Shown in pieces: positions 17,123-24,502 of a stretch of 34,681 bases of DNA; position 1 is the stretch's first letter, and the number at the start of each line of letters is the position of its first letter. The stretch is from assembly GCA_002898015.1 (NCBI GenBank), contig BDTM01000114.1:1-34681 (forward strand), given 5' to 3'. Below the pieces are notes generated by a model. That model searched no databases. It saw only the letters and a program-made list of their open reading frames with translations, and was not told the DNA's origin. The DNA comes from a bacterium BMS3Bbin03. Its GTDB lineage: Bacteria > Zhuqueibacterota > JdFR-76 > BMS3Abin05. A program made the position numbers and the translations under genes.

Positions 17123-18475
17123 ATGTCTCGATTGATGGTGAGTGTTTCCGGGATTAGAGGCGTGGTCGGAGAGAATTTCTATCCGGACACAATAATGAGG
17201 TTTGTTGCCGCCTACGGTTCCCGGCTCGGCGGAGGAACCGTGATTGTCGGAAGAGATTCCCGCACAACCGGTGAAATGGTTGAGAATATTGTGGTGGGTA
17301 CACTTCAGGCGGTCGGGTGTGATGTGGTTAAAATCGGTATTGTGCCTACGCCAACCGTGCAGATGACGATCGAAAAACTAAACGCCCGGGGCGGAATTGC
17401 CATCACAGCCAGTCACAATCCCATCCAATGGAACGCCCTGAAATTAATGAATCATCAGGGGATGTTTTTGGATGCCGAAGAGGGGGAAGAGGTCCTTGGC
17501 CGTTCCGGAGAGGGGAGATTCGATTGGAAAACCTACGCGTCTGTGGGCAGGGTATTTGCGTACGACCGCGCGGTTGAGGATCATATAAAGGCCATTTTTA
17601 ATTTACCCTACATCGATGTGGATGCCATCCGAAAGCGACGATTTAAAGTGGCAATTGATTGTGTCAATGGTGCCGGAGCCGTTTTCCTGCCCCGGTTTCT
17701 GCACGATCTGGGCTGTGAAGTGGTGGGGTTGAACACGGCACCCAACGGCCTGTTTCCGCACGCCCCGGAACCGCTTCCGGAAAATTTACAGGTCCTGTCT
17801 CATCTGATTCAATCCAATCAATTGGATGTGGGGTTCGCCGTCGATCCGGATTCCGACCGGTGTGCCATTTTTTCCGAAACCGGAAAGCCTCTGATTGAGG
17901 AATACACATTGGCTCTGGCCGTGAACTTTATTCTGGCGCGAAAAAAAGGGCCGGTTGTGACGAATTTGTCCACAACGCTTGCGATCGATAAGCTGGCTGA
18001 ACGGTACGGTGTTCCTGTTTATCGAACAAAAGTCGGTGAAATTCACGTGGCAAAAAAAATGCAGGAAGTCGGAGCGGTCATCGGAGGGGAAGGGAATGGC
18101 GGCGTCATTTTGCCGGATGTTCATCTGGGGCGGGACGCTCCGGTTGCCATTGCGTTAACCCTTCAGCAATTGGTTGAGTATGACGGCCCGATTTCGGAAT
18201 TGCACAGGAGTTTGCCGCAGTTTCGAATGGTTAAGAAGCGAATCGAAATCGGGCAGGAAGACCCGGACGCGATCCTGCAAAAGATGAAAAGCCGTCATGA
18301 GAAGGACCACATAAACACGGAAGACGGCCTGAAAATTCTATTCGAAAATCGCTGGGTGCACCTGCGAAAATCGAATACGGAGCCCATTATTCGAGTTTAT
18401 GCGGAGGCTCCTACGGAAGAACAGGCGGAAAGGCTTGCCGACGACATCCTAAACGAGATTAAAAATGAGGATTAG
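17123..18475 (+). CDS. Alpha-D-phosphohexomutase family enzyme (phosphoglucosamine/phosphomannomutase-like; possible phosphopentomutase)
   Basis: A 450-residue phosphosugar mutase. It has the phosphoserine loop TASHNP (Ser97), the metal loop DPDSD (Asp241, 243, 245), the sugar loop GGEGNGG and the phosphate-binding RKSNTEP near the C-terminus. The family interconverts sugar 1- and 6-phosphates (GlmM, ManB). In archaea such as Thermococcus a member works as phosphopentomutase. Here a nucleoside phosphorylase gene begins three bases downstream, and a deoxyribose-phosphate aldolase is near, so a ribose/deoxyribose-1-phosphate to 5-phosphate role is attractive but inferred. The ATG is chosen for the GGAGG site (17111-17115) seven bases upstream; an upstream in-frame ATG at 17057 lies in the MITE-like element and adds 22 non-family residues. 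Confidence 0.85.
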   Translation: MSRLMVSVSGIRGVVGENFYPDTIMRFVAAYGSRLGGGTVIVGRDSRTTGEMVENIVVGTLQAVGCDVVKIGIVPTPTVQMTIEKLNARGGIAITASHNPIQWNALKLMNHQGMFLDAEEGEEVLGRSGEGRFDWKTYASVGRVFAYDRAVEDHIKAIFNLPYIDVDAIRKRRFKVAIDCVNGAGAVFLPRFLHDLGCEVVGLNTAPNGLFPHAPEPLPENLQVLSHLIQSNQLDVGFAVDPDSDRCAIFSETGKPLIEEYTLALAVNFILARKKGPVVTNLSTTLAIDKLAERYGVPVYRTKVGEIHVAKKMQEVGAVIGGEGNGGVILPDVHLGRDAPVAIALTLQQLVEYDGPISELHRSLPQFRMVKKRIEIGQEDPDAILQKMKSRHEKDHINTEDGLKILFENRWVHLRKSNTEPIIRVYAEAPTEEQAERLADDILNEIKNED

Positions 18476-18478
18476 AAA

Positions 18479-19810
18479 TTGAAATACACCCCGTTTGAAA
18501 TAATCGCGAAAAAGAGAGACGGAAATAATTTAAGTGAAGCTGAAATTGCTTTTTTCCTTTCAGAATACTTGAAGGAAACGATCCCCGATTACCAGATGGC
18601 GGCACTGCTGATGGCCGTCTATTTTCGCGGAATGAATGAGGAAGAGCTAAAAGCCCTGGTTGATTTAATGATTCATTCCGGAGAGACGATCGATCTGTCG
18701 GAGATTCCCGGTTTCAAGGTTGATAAACACAGCACGGGAGGCGTTGGGGATAAGATCTCGATTGTTCTGGCGCCTCTGGTGGCTTCGACCGGTGTTCCGG
18801 TACCGATGATATCGGGACGGGGACTGGGGCACACCGGCGGGACGCTGGATAAACTGGAGGCTATTCCGGGGTACCGAACGCACCTGACGGTTGACGAATT
18901 TAAAAACATCCTCCGCAAATGCGGTTTATCGATGATGGGACAAACCGAGAAGATTGTTCCCGCGGATCGGCGTTTGTACGCGTTGAGAAGTGCCACGGCC
19001 ACAATTAATTCTATCCCTCTGGTGGCCGGAAGCATCATGAGTAAAAAGATTGCCGAGGGAATCCAGGGGCTGGTATTGGATGTAAAAACCGGTCACGGCG
19101 CATTTTTCCCGGATCCGAACGATGCCGTCCGGTTGGGGCAGACCCTGAAGTCTGTGGGACAACAGGCGGGATTGAGAACGGAAGCCTTTATTACCAATAT
19201 GGATCAGCCGCTGGGCTTTGCGATCGGAAATTGGCTGGAAATTGTTGAATCGGTAAATTGCCTGCGAGGAAACGGTCCAAAAGATGTGATGGACGTCACA
19301 TACCTGCTTGCCAGATGGATGCTGATTCTATCCGGAATAGTTTCGGATGAAAAATCGGCTCAGACGATTTTGGAAGATAAAATTTCTTCCGGAGCGGCGT
19401 ATGAGAAATTTCTTGAGAATGTTGAACTGCAGCATGGAAATCCTAAAATATTTGAAAATATGGATCAATTTCCACTGCCGCCGCCCATTGAAATTCGCGC
19501 CCAACGGACAGGATTTGTTCAGGAAGCAAATGCTTTTGAGCTTGGAATGGTCTCTGTCATTACCGGAGCCGGACGAAACCGGATGGAAGATCAGGTGGAT
19601 CCGGGAGCCGGTATTTTAATGCGGAAAAAAATAGGCGATTATGTTAAACAGGATGAAGTCCTGGCGCTGCTGTACACAAATCTTCCGGATTCAGAAGCCA
19701 TGGAAATGAGAATTCAAGACGCCTTGCTGATTGGCGAAGAAAAGAAAAATCCCAACAGGCTCATTCAGGGCCGCATCACGCCTAAAGGTGTTGAACAGAT
19801 ACCGCTTTGA
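18479..19810 (+). CDS. deoA: Thymidine/pyrimidine-nucleoside phosphorylase
   Basis: A 443-residue phosphorylase of full length that splits thymidine, deoxyuridine or uridine with phosphate to a base and (deoxy)ribose-1-phosphate. The N-terminal EIIAKKRDG, the phosphate-binding KHSTGGVGDK and the family signature SGRGLGHTGGTLDKLE are all intact, and the C-terminal domain has the usual swivelling biotinyl-like fold region. It starts with TTG; GAGGA lies about eight bases upstream, and the N-terminus then aligns with known DeoA proteins. The gene follows the mutase gene by three bases, clearly the same operon. The product would feed the mutase and then DeoC. Pdp and DeoA cannot be told apart by eye. 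Confidence 0.92.
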   Translation: MKYTPFEIIAKKRDGNNLSEAEIAFFLSEYLKETIPDYQMAALLMAVYFRGMNEEELKALVDLMIHSGETIDLSEIPGFKVDKHSTGGVGDKISIVLAPLVASTGVPVPMISGRGLGHTGGTLDKLEAIPGYRTHLTVDEFKNILRKCGLSMMGQTEKIVPADRRLYALRSATATINSIPLVAGSIMSKKIAEGIQGLVLDVKTGHGAFFPDPNDAVRLGQTLKSVGQQAGLRTEAFITNMDQPLGFAIGNWLEIVESVNCLRGNGPKDVMDVTYLLARWMLILSGIVSDEKSAQTILEDKISSGAAYEKFLENVELQHGNPKIFENMDQFPLPPPIEIRAQRTGFVQEANAFELGMVSVITGAGRNRMEDQVDPGAGILMRKKIGDYVKQDEVLALLYTNLPDSEAMEMRIQDALLIGEEKKNPNRLIQGRITPKGVEQIPL

Positions 19811-20152
19811 AAAAGAGAACGCCCTCAAAGAAAAGTATTTTAGGCGTATTTGAAGCAGAATAAAGATAACGATTCAGCCGCAGTGAAAAGATGTAAATTT
19901 TAAGCCGATTAGAATCTTTGGTTTATAATCTTAGGGCCCTTGTGCCTTTGCGGCATGCCTGCATCTGAGTATTTATCCCACCCATCACCAAAAAATTGGT
20001 TCATCGCGAAAATGCGTACTTTTTAAACGATTGGCAGCGATCATTCCGGACAAAAATGAAATGAACTATTTATTGCCGGAAATGCGTGGATTTGTGCTGC
20101 TATTGGATTATTCCTGAATAAAAGTAGAAATAAATTAAAATCCAAAAATCCG

Positions 20153-20222
20153 AATGTCAAATGAAGCTCAAAATTCAAATGCAAATACTTTATCTAACGG
20201 AGTGAAGATTTTATTTGACATT
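20153..20222. repeat. Inverted repeat AATGTCAAAT / ATTTGACATT
   Basis: A 10-bp perfect inverted repeat (20153-20162 and 20213-20222) with about 50 bases between its arms. It lies in the 695-base gap 19811-20505. Bases 19811-20150 of that gap show no gene, terminator or clear motif; the rest holds this repeat, the first copy of the long direct repeat, and the promoter and operators of the regulator gene. Confidence 0.35.
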
Positions 20223-20269
20223 GGCGTTTTTGAATTTGGTATTGGGTGTCATCACAATGCGGACTCTTT

Positions 20270-20402
20270 TTTTCGTGTTCGTTCGTGTCAATTCGTGGGA
20301 AGAAAAAGGCCCACGAATGTGCACGAATTTTTCACTAATTTTTAAAACAAAAAACTTAGGATGAACCTTAATATTTTTATGAGAAAATGGATGCATTTTT
20401 AT
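20270..20402. repeat. Long direct repeat, left copy
   Basis: About 133 bp nearly identical to 27169-27300, differing by one single-base indel and two substitutions. It contains a palindromic core: TTCGTGGG (20291-20298) and CCCACGAA (20309-20316) flank a short A/G-rich loop, with further TTCGTG/CACGAA pairs outside. The two copies lie in the same orientation and bracket the regulator, the RpiB-DeoC gene, all shell genes and the aldehyde dehydrogenase. Confidence 0.9.
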
Positions 20403-20437
20403 GATGAATCAAAAAATTATGATCTATAAAAAAATCC

Positions 20438-20466
20438 TTGACAATTAAACCGTAAATTAATATATT
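20438..20466 (+). promoter_or_regulatory. Promoter of the SorC-family regulator
   Basis: TTGACA (20438-20443), a 17-nt spacer and TATATT (20461-20466) form a near-consensus promoter. The predicted start of transcription is near 20473, directly before two repeated operator-like sites. Confidence 0.75.
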
Positions 20467-20476
20467 AGATTCAGTC

Positions 20477-20510
20477 ATGAACAAATGTTAATATAATATG
20501 AACAAATGTT
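20477..20510 (+). promoter_or_regulatory. Tandem DeoR-like operator sites
   Basis: ATGAACAAATGTT occurs twice (20477-20489 and 20498-20510), exactly 21 bp or two helical turns apart. The second copy extends to GAACA-AA-TGTTC, an inverted repeat. The GAACAAA core resembles the operator of Bacillus subtilis DeoR, also a SorC-family protein. The sites follow the promoter and overlap the first possible start codon, so a bound regulator would block its own gene and anything downstream. Confidence 0.55.
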
Positions 20511-21489
20511 CGCAATGGAAATGATTGAATCCGCAGCAAAAATATCTCTGTTTGTAGAGGCCGCGCGTCTTTATTATGAACACGGCTACAGCCAGCAGAA
20601 AATTGCCAATAAATTAGGGCTTTCCCGGCCCGGCGTCTCTCGAATTTTGAGGCAGGCCCGGAAACAGGGCATCATCCGAATTGAAATAATCGATCCCACG
20701 GGGCGGGGAACCTATCTGGAAAGTCAACTTCAGCAGCGTTTCCATTTGAAAAAGGTGATTGTCGTTCCGAACGAGGGCGTACCGTCAACGGTCATAAAAC
20801 AGCGGTTGGGAGAGGCCGCCGCCCATTATCTGGATCAACTGATCATGGAAGGCACCATTTTAGGTGTGTCCTGGGGGACCACGATGCAGGAAGTTGCAAA
20901 ACATCTTCGTCCCCGGCGCGTACGAAATATGAAGGTGGTTCAATTAAACGGCGGGATTTCACGTGCGGAATATGATACCCATGCCGGCGAAATTGCGCAG
21001 AGAATTGCGGAGAATTATCAGGCCATACCCTTTCTGCTTCCGCTGCCGGCCATTGTTGATCAGGCAAGTCTGAAAGAAGCCATTCTTGCCGATCGAAATA
21101 TTTCCCGAACATTGAAATTGGCTCAAAAATCAGAAATTGCGGTGTTTACGGCAGGTGCCTTTGGGTACGATTCCGTATTGGTCAAAGCGGACTATTTTGA
21201 TCGGGAAGAAATTGAATTCCTTTTAAAAAATAAGGCGGTTGCCGATATTTGTTCGAGAATTATTACGACCTCCGGAGAAATATGCTGGCCGGAATTGGAT
21301 GAGCGAACCATCGGAATCGAACTGTCTGAGTTGAGTCAAAAAAAGTACGCCATTGCCGTTGCAGGCGGCAAGAAAAAACTCCCTGCCATTTATGCCGGGC
21401 TTTTAGGGAAGCATTTTAATGTGCTCATAACGGATGAAATGGTGGCGAATGAAATTTTGGATCGCTCAACCGATGCGGCAAAACGGTAA
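20506..21489 (+). CDS. SorC/DeoR-family transcriptional regulator
   Basis: A regulator of up to 327 residues. An N-terminal helix-turn-helix (about residues 27-52, with YSQQKIANKLGLSRPGVSRIL) is followed by a NagB-like sugar-phosphate-binding domain that fills the rest, with the expected GVSWGTTM and AVAGG segments. Family members sense phosphorylated sugars; B. subtilis DeoR responds to deoxyribose-5-phosphate. The neighbouring nucleoside and DeoC genes and the DeoR-like sites at 20477-20510 suggest the same signal here. ATGs at 20506, 20515 and 20521 are all possible; the first overlaps the operator and none has a strong ribosome site. It is the first gene inside the direct-repeat-bounded module and probably controls the compartment genes. 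Confidence 0.9.
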   Translation: MFAMEMIESAAKISLFVEAARLYYEHGYSQQKIANKLGLSRPGVSRILRQARKQGIIRIEIIDPTGRGTYLESQLQQRFHLKKVIVVPNEGVPSTVIKQRLGEAAAHYLDQLIMEGTILGVSWGTTMQEVAKHLRPRRVRNMKVVQLNGGISRAEYDTHAGEIAQRIAENYQAIPFLLPLPAIVDQASLKEAILADRNISRTLKLAQKSEIAVFTAGAFGYDSVLVKADYFDREEIEFLLKNKAVADICSRIITTSGEICWPELDERTIGIELSELSQKKYAIAVAGGKKKLPAIYAGLLGKHFNVLITDEMVANEILDRSTDAAKR

Positions 21490-21588
21490 ACAGTAACGGG
21501 ATTTTATTAACCGCAGTCGTCACGGAGAGCACCGGGATAATTTTACTGAAAAGGCCGGTTCTAACATAAAAAAGGGTCTATTTGAATA

Positions 21589-22998
21589 ATGGCACCTGAA
21601 ACACTTATAATTGCGATGGGTTCCGACCATGCCGGTTTTGATCTGAAAAACGTGCTCAAAGATCACCTGTCCGAAAAAGGATGGACGGTCATCGATTGCG
21701 GCACATTCGGCAAAGAGGCCGTCGATTATCCGAAATATGCCGCTGCCGTTGCAAAGAAGGTGTCGGACGGAGAGGCGCCGTTTGGAATTGTGATCGACGG
21801 GGCCGGTATTGGATCTGCGATGGCTGCGAATAAAATCCATGGCGTTCGTGCTGCACTGTGTTACGATTTGACTACGGCCAAAAATGCCCGTGAACATAAT
21901 AATGCCAATGTGCTGACGTTGGGAGCCGGATTAATTGGGCCGGCGCTGGCGATGCAAATTGCAGACACATTTTTATCAACGGAATGCACCGTGGACCGGT
22001 ATTTACGGCGGGTCGAAATGATTAATAATTTGGATCGGGGTACGGATTCTTTGACTGATATCGCCCCATCGGAACATTCGGATGTTAAGGAGGAAAATGC
22101 ATTGGAATTAACGGATGCAGATATTGAGAAAATTGCCGAGCGCATTCGGGGGCTTCTTTTTTCCCGGAGAACGATGTTAACGGGAACGCAGCAGGCCCTC
22201 TATGGAGATCAGGTGCCTGTCAACTTCGGCTACTATTCCGAAAAAACGCCGGAGATTGTCCGAAATTTTATCGATCTCGGGGCAGACCGGATTTCACACG
22301 TTCCCGGTGAAAAGAATTTGCCGCAGGATATTGCAAAATATATCGATTACACGCTGTTAAGGCCGGAGGCTGCGGAAGAAGAGATCAAAAAGCTGTGTGC
22401 GGAAGCCCGTGACTATCAGTTTGCATCGGTTTGCATCAATCCGACGTATGTGCCGCTTTGTGCCCGGGAGCTGGCCGGAAGCGGCGTGGCCATTTGTACC
22501 GTGGCCGGTTTCCCGCTGGGTACGCACATGCCTGAGATTAAGGCGATGGAGGCGCGGCGTTCCATCCGTGACGGCGCAAGTGAGATCGATATGGTCATCA
22601 ATATCGGCGCCTTGAAGAGCAATAAGGATGATCTGGTTTATCACGACATTCGAATGGTCGTAGAGGCCTGTGAAGACGGTGATGCCATTTCAAAGGTCAT
22701 TATCGAAGCGGCGCTGCTGACAGATGATGAAAAGGTGCGTGCCTGCCAACTGGCCAAACGGGCGCGGGCAAATTATGTAAAGACGTCTACCGGCTTCGGG
22801 CCGGGGGGCGCCACGGCGAAGGATGTGGCTTTGATGAGCCAGGTGGTGCAGTCCGCCGGTATGGGGGTAAAGGCTGCCGGCGGCATCCACAGTTTTGAAG
22901 ATGCACAGAAGATGATTGCTGCCGGAGCCACGCGCATTGGCGCCAGTGCCGGCATAAAAATTGTGCAGGAAGCGAAATCCATCACGATATCCGAATAA
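21589..22998 (+). CDS. RpiB/LacAB-type isomerase fused to deoxyribose-phosphate aldolase (DeoC)
   Basis: A 469-residue fusion. Residues 1-150 form an RpiB/LacAB-type sugar-phosphate isomerase domain (GSDHAGFDLK, VDYPKYA, ANKIHGVRAALC, HNNANVLTLG). The usual catalytic cysteine is replaced by Asp70 in GIVIDGAGIG, similar to what I recall of LacA. Residues about 245-469 form DeoC, with DYTLLRPE, Asp334, the Schiff-base Lys398 in YVKTSTGFG and Lys428 in GVKAAGG, all intact. It would split deoxyribose-5-phosphate into glyceraldehyde-3-phosphate and acetaldehyde. The linker holds an amphipathic helix (174-193) like a BMC encapsulation peptide. Just before that helix lie an ideal SD site and an in-frame TTG, so DeoC may also be made alone. 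The ATG at 21589 has only a distant purine stretch. Confidence 0.9.
   Translation: MAPETLIIAMGSDHAGFDLKNVLKDHLSEKGWTVIDCGTFGKEAVDYPKYAAAVAKKVSDGEAPFGIVIDGAGIGSAMAANKIHGVRAALCYDLTTAKNAREHNNANVLTLGAGLIGPALAMQIADTFLSTECTVDRYLRRVEMINNLDRGTDSLTDIAPSEHSDVKEENALELTDADIEKIAERIRGLLFSRRTMLTGTQQALYGDQVPVNFGYYSEKTPEIVRNFIDLGADRISHVPGEKNLPQDIAKYIDYTLLRPEAAEEEIKKLCAEARDYQFASVCINPTYVPLCARELAGSGVAICTVAGFPLGTHMPEIKAMEARRSIRDGASEIDMVINIGALKSNKDDLVYHDIRMVVEACEDGDAISKVIIEAALLTDDEKVRACQLAKRARANYVKTSTGFGPGGATAKDVALMSQVVQSAGMGVKAAGGIHSFEDAQKMIAAGATRIGASAGIKIVQEAKSITISE
22085..22104 (+). promoter_or_regulatory. Internal ribosome binding site and TTG start within the RpiB-DeoC gene
   Basis: TTAAGGAGG (22085-22093), nearly a full complement of the 16S rRNA tail, lies eight bases before TTG (22102-22104), which is in frame as codon 172. 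Starting there gives a 298-residue DeoC with the candidate encapsulation helix at its N-terminus. TTG starts occur elsewhere in this window behind similar sites (18479, 23057). Confidence 0.6.
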
Positions 22999-23056
22999 GA
23001 TCGTGGAATGGATGGAAAACGCTTGAACCGATAGAAAAATCATAGGAGGAGACACC

Positions 23057-23686
23057 TTGGTTGATTTACGTGCGTATGTATTTTTGGACAGCTTGCAGCC
23101 CCAGTATGCGGCATTTCTGGGTACGGTTGCACAGGGGTTTTTACCGATTGCGGGAATGGCTTCCCTGTATGTTGAGATCGCCCCGGGCATCGAAATCAAT
23201 CGGATGACGGATATTGCGCTAAAAGCAACGGATGTGAAGCCCGGTATGCAGATCGTGGAACGGCTTTACGGAATGCTGGAAGTCCATTCATTGTCTCAGG
23301 CCGATGTGCGGCAGGCTGGCCGTGCCATTCTGGATGCGCTGCAATTGGAGGAAGAGAATCGCTGGAAGCCGGTCATATTCTCCAGTCAGGTCATCAGAAG
23401 GATTGATGATCATCAAACCCAGTTGATCAATCGAACGCGGCATGGGAATATGATTGTTCCCGGACAAACCTTGTATATCATGGAAGTTCAGCCGGCGGCT
23501 TACGCCGCTTTAGCCGCGAATGAGGCGGAAAAGGCAGCGGAAATTAATATCCTGGAAGTGCGGACGTTCGGCAGTTTTGGCCGCGTCTATCTCGGCGGAG
23601 AAGAGCGGGATATTGACGTGGGCTGGCGGGCGGCTGTAAAGGCAATTGAAGGTGTGACCGGAAAAGAAATGCCCGGAAGACTTTAA
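23057..23686 (+). CDS. BMC-T shell protein, stacked (double-layer) type
   Basis: A 209-residue tandem-domain shell protein that forms pseudohexameric trimers in the compartment facets. It closely follows the Haliangium ochraceum T2/T3 pattern as I remember it: [43 protein letters not shown], then [16 protein letters not shown] and FGRVYLGG. Trimers of this group stack face to face and have gated pores, proposed to admit larger substrates or cofactors. The start is TTG, with GGAGG (23045-23049) seven bases upstream. It follows the aldolase fusion by about 60 bases and is followed by the BMC-H gene. Confidence 0.92.
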   Translation: MVDLRAYVFLDSLQPQYAAFLGTVAQGFLPIAGMASLYVEIAPGIEINRMTDIALKATDVKPGMQIVERLYGMLEVHSLSQADVRQAGRAILDALQLEEENRWKPVIFSSQVIRRIDDHQTQLINRTRHGNMIVPGQTLYIMEVQPAAYAALAANEAEKAAEINILEVRTFGSFGRVYLGGEERDIDVGWRAAVKAIEGVTGKEMPGRL

Positions 23687-23817
23687 AACAGCTAAAATGG
23701 AATGAGAAGATTTATTTTATGAGCTTAATGCCTTCGTAACTTTTACGGCAAACCGATGCCCGAATTGTTGCGGATTTTGAATCATTTAAGAACGAATAAA
23801 GATCGGAGGAAAAAAAC

Positions 23818-24132
23818 ATGGCAGAAGCATTAGGAATGATTGAAACCAGAAGTTTTCCGGCCGTTGTTGAAGCCGCAGATGCGATGGTAAAAGCCGCCAA
23901 GGTGGAACTGGTGAGTTATGAAAAGACCGGCGGCGGATATGTGAGTGTCATCATTCGCGGGGATGTAGCCGCCGTAAAAGCCGCCTGTGATGCAGGCCGG
24001 GCAGGGGCTTCACGCGTGGGCGAGATTGTCGCCATCCATATTATTGCACGTCCTCATCCGAATGTGGATACGGTAATGCCTTTGGGCCGGACCGAACAGG
24101 GAAAAGACGAAACGAAGCGCACGGGTAAATAG
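23818..24132 (+). CDS. BMC-H shell protein (hexameric, PduA/EutM type)
   Basis: A 104-residue single-domain BMC protein and the only BMC-H in the window, so probably the bulk facet tile. It opens with [24 protein letters not shown], typical of the family, and has [13 protein letters not shown] and the C-terminal [11 protein letters not shown]. The pore loop reads KTGGGYV, where PduA has a GSG pore motif, so the central pore would be lined by glycine backbone. The length is standard with a short charged tail. A GGAGG ribosome site lies just upstream. The 130-base gap before it shows nothing else. Confidence 0.95.
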   Translation: MAEALGMIETRSFPAVVEAADAMVKAAKVELVSYEKTGGGYVSVIIRGDVAAVKAACDAGRAGASRVGEIVAIHIIARPHPNVDTVMPLGRTEQGKDETKRTGK

Positions 24133-24147
24133 TGCAAGGGAGGACGT

Positions 24148-24447
24148 ATGATCTTGGCCAAAGTGGTTGGCACGGTGGTTTCTACCCACAAGGAAGAAAG
24201 CATGGAAGGATTGAAATTTTTAGTCCTTCGGCAGGTCGATTTGGACGGGAATGAAAAAGAAGGTTTTGTTGTGGCGGCGGATGCAATTGGTGCAGGGATC
24301 AATGAAATGGTGCTTTATGCCAGCGGAAGCTCGGCACGGCAGACCATCCAAACCGACAAACGTCCTTGTGATGCCGTAGTGATGGCCATTGTGGACAACT
24401 GGGAAATAAATGGGACTGTGAAATACAAAAAGGGTGTCAACGATTAA
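24148..24447 (+). CDS. BMC-P shell vertex protein (EutN/CcmL family), first copy
   Basis: A 99-residue pentamer-forming protein that caps the icosahedral vertices of the shell. It opens with MILAKVVGTVVST, carries the FVVAADAIGAGINE and GSSARQT segments typical of EutN/CcmL, and has the late IVDNWEI strand. It has a strong GGGAGGA ribosome site and lies 15 bases after the BMC-H gene. Two further BMC-P genes follow downstream, as in Haliangium-type shells with three vertex proteins. Confidence 0.95.
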   Translation: MILAKVVGTVVSTHKEESMEGLKFLVLRQVDLDGNEKEGFVVAADAIGAGINEMVLYASGSSARQTIQTDKRPCDAVVMAIVDNWEINGTVKYKKGVND

Positions 24448-24502
24448 AAAATGGATTGAATTTGATGCCCGTCTCTAAGAGCAAAAAACTGGAGATAGAA
24501 TC

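Noticed and set aside
20154..20345. Frame of 63 codons before the regulator gene
   Set aside because: It runs through repeats and the palindromic element, has no ribosome site and shows no family features.
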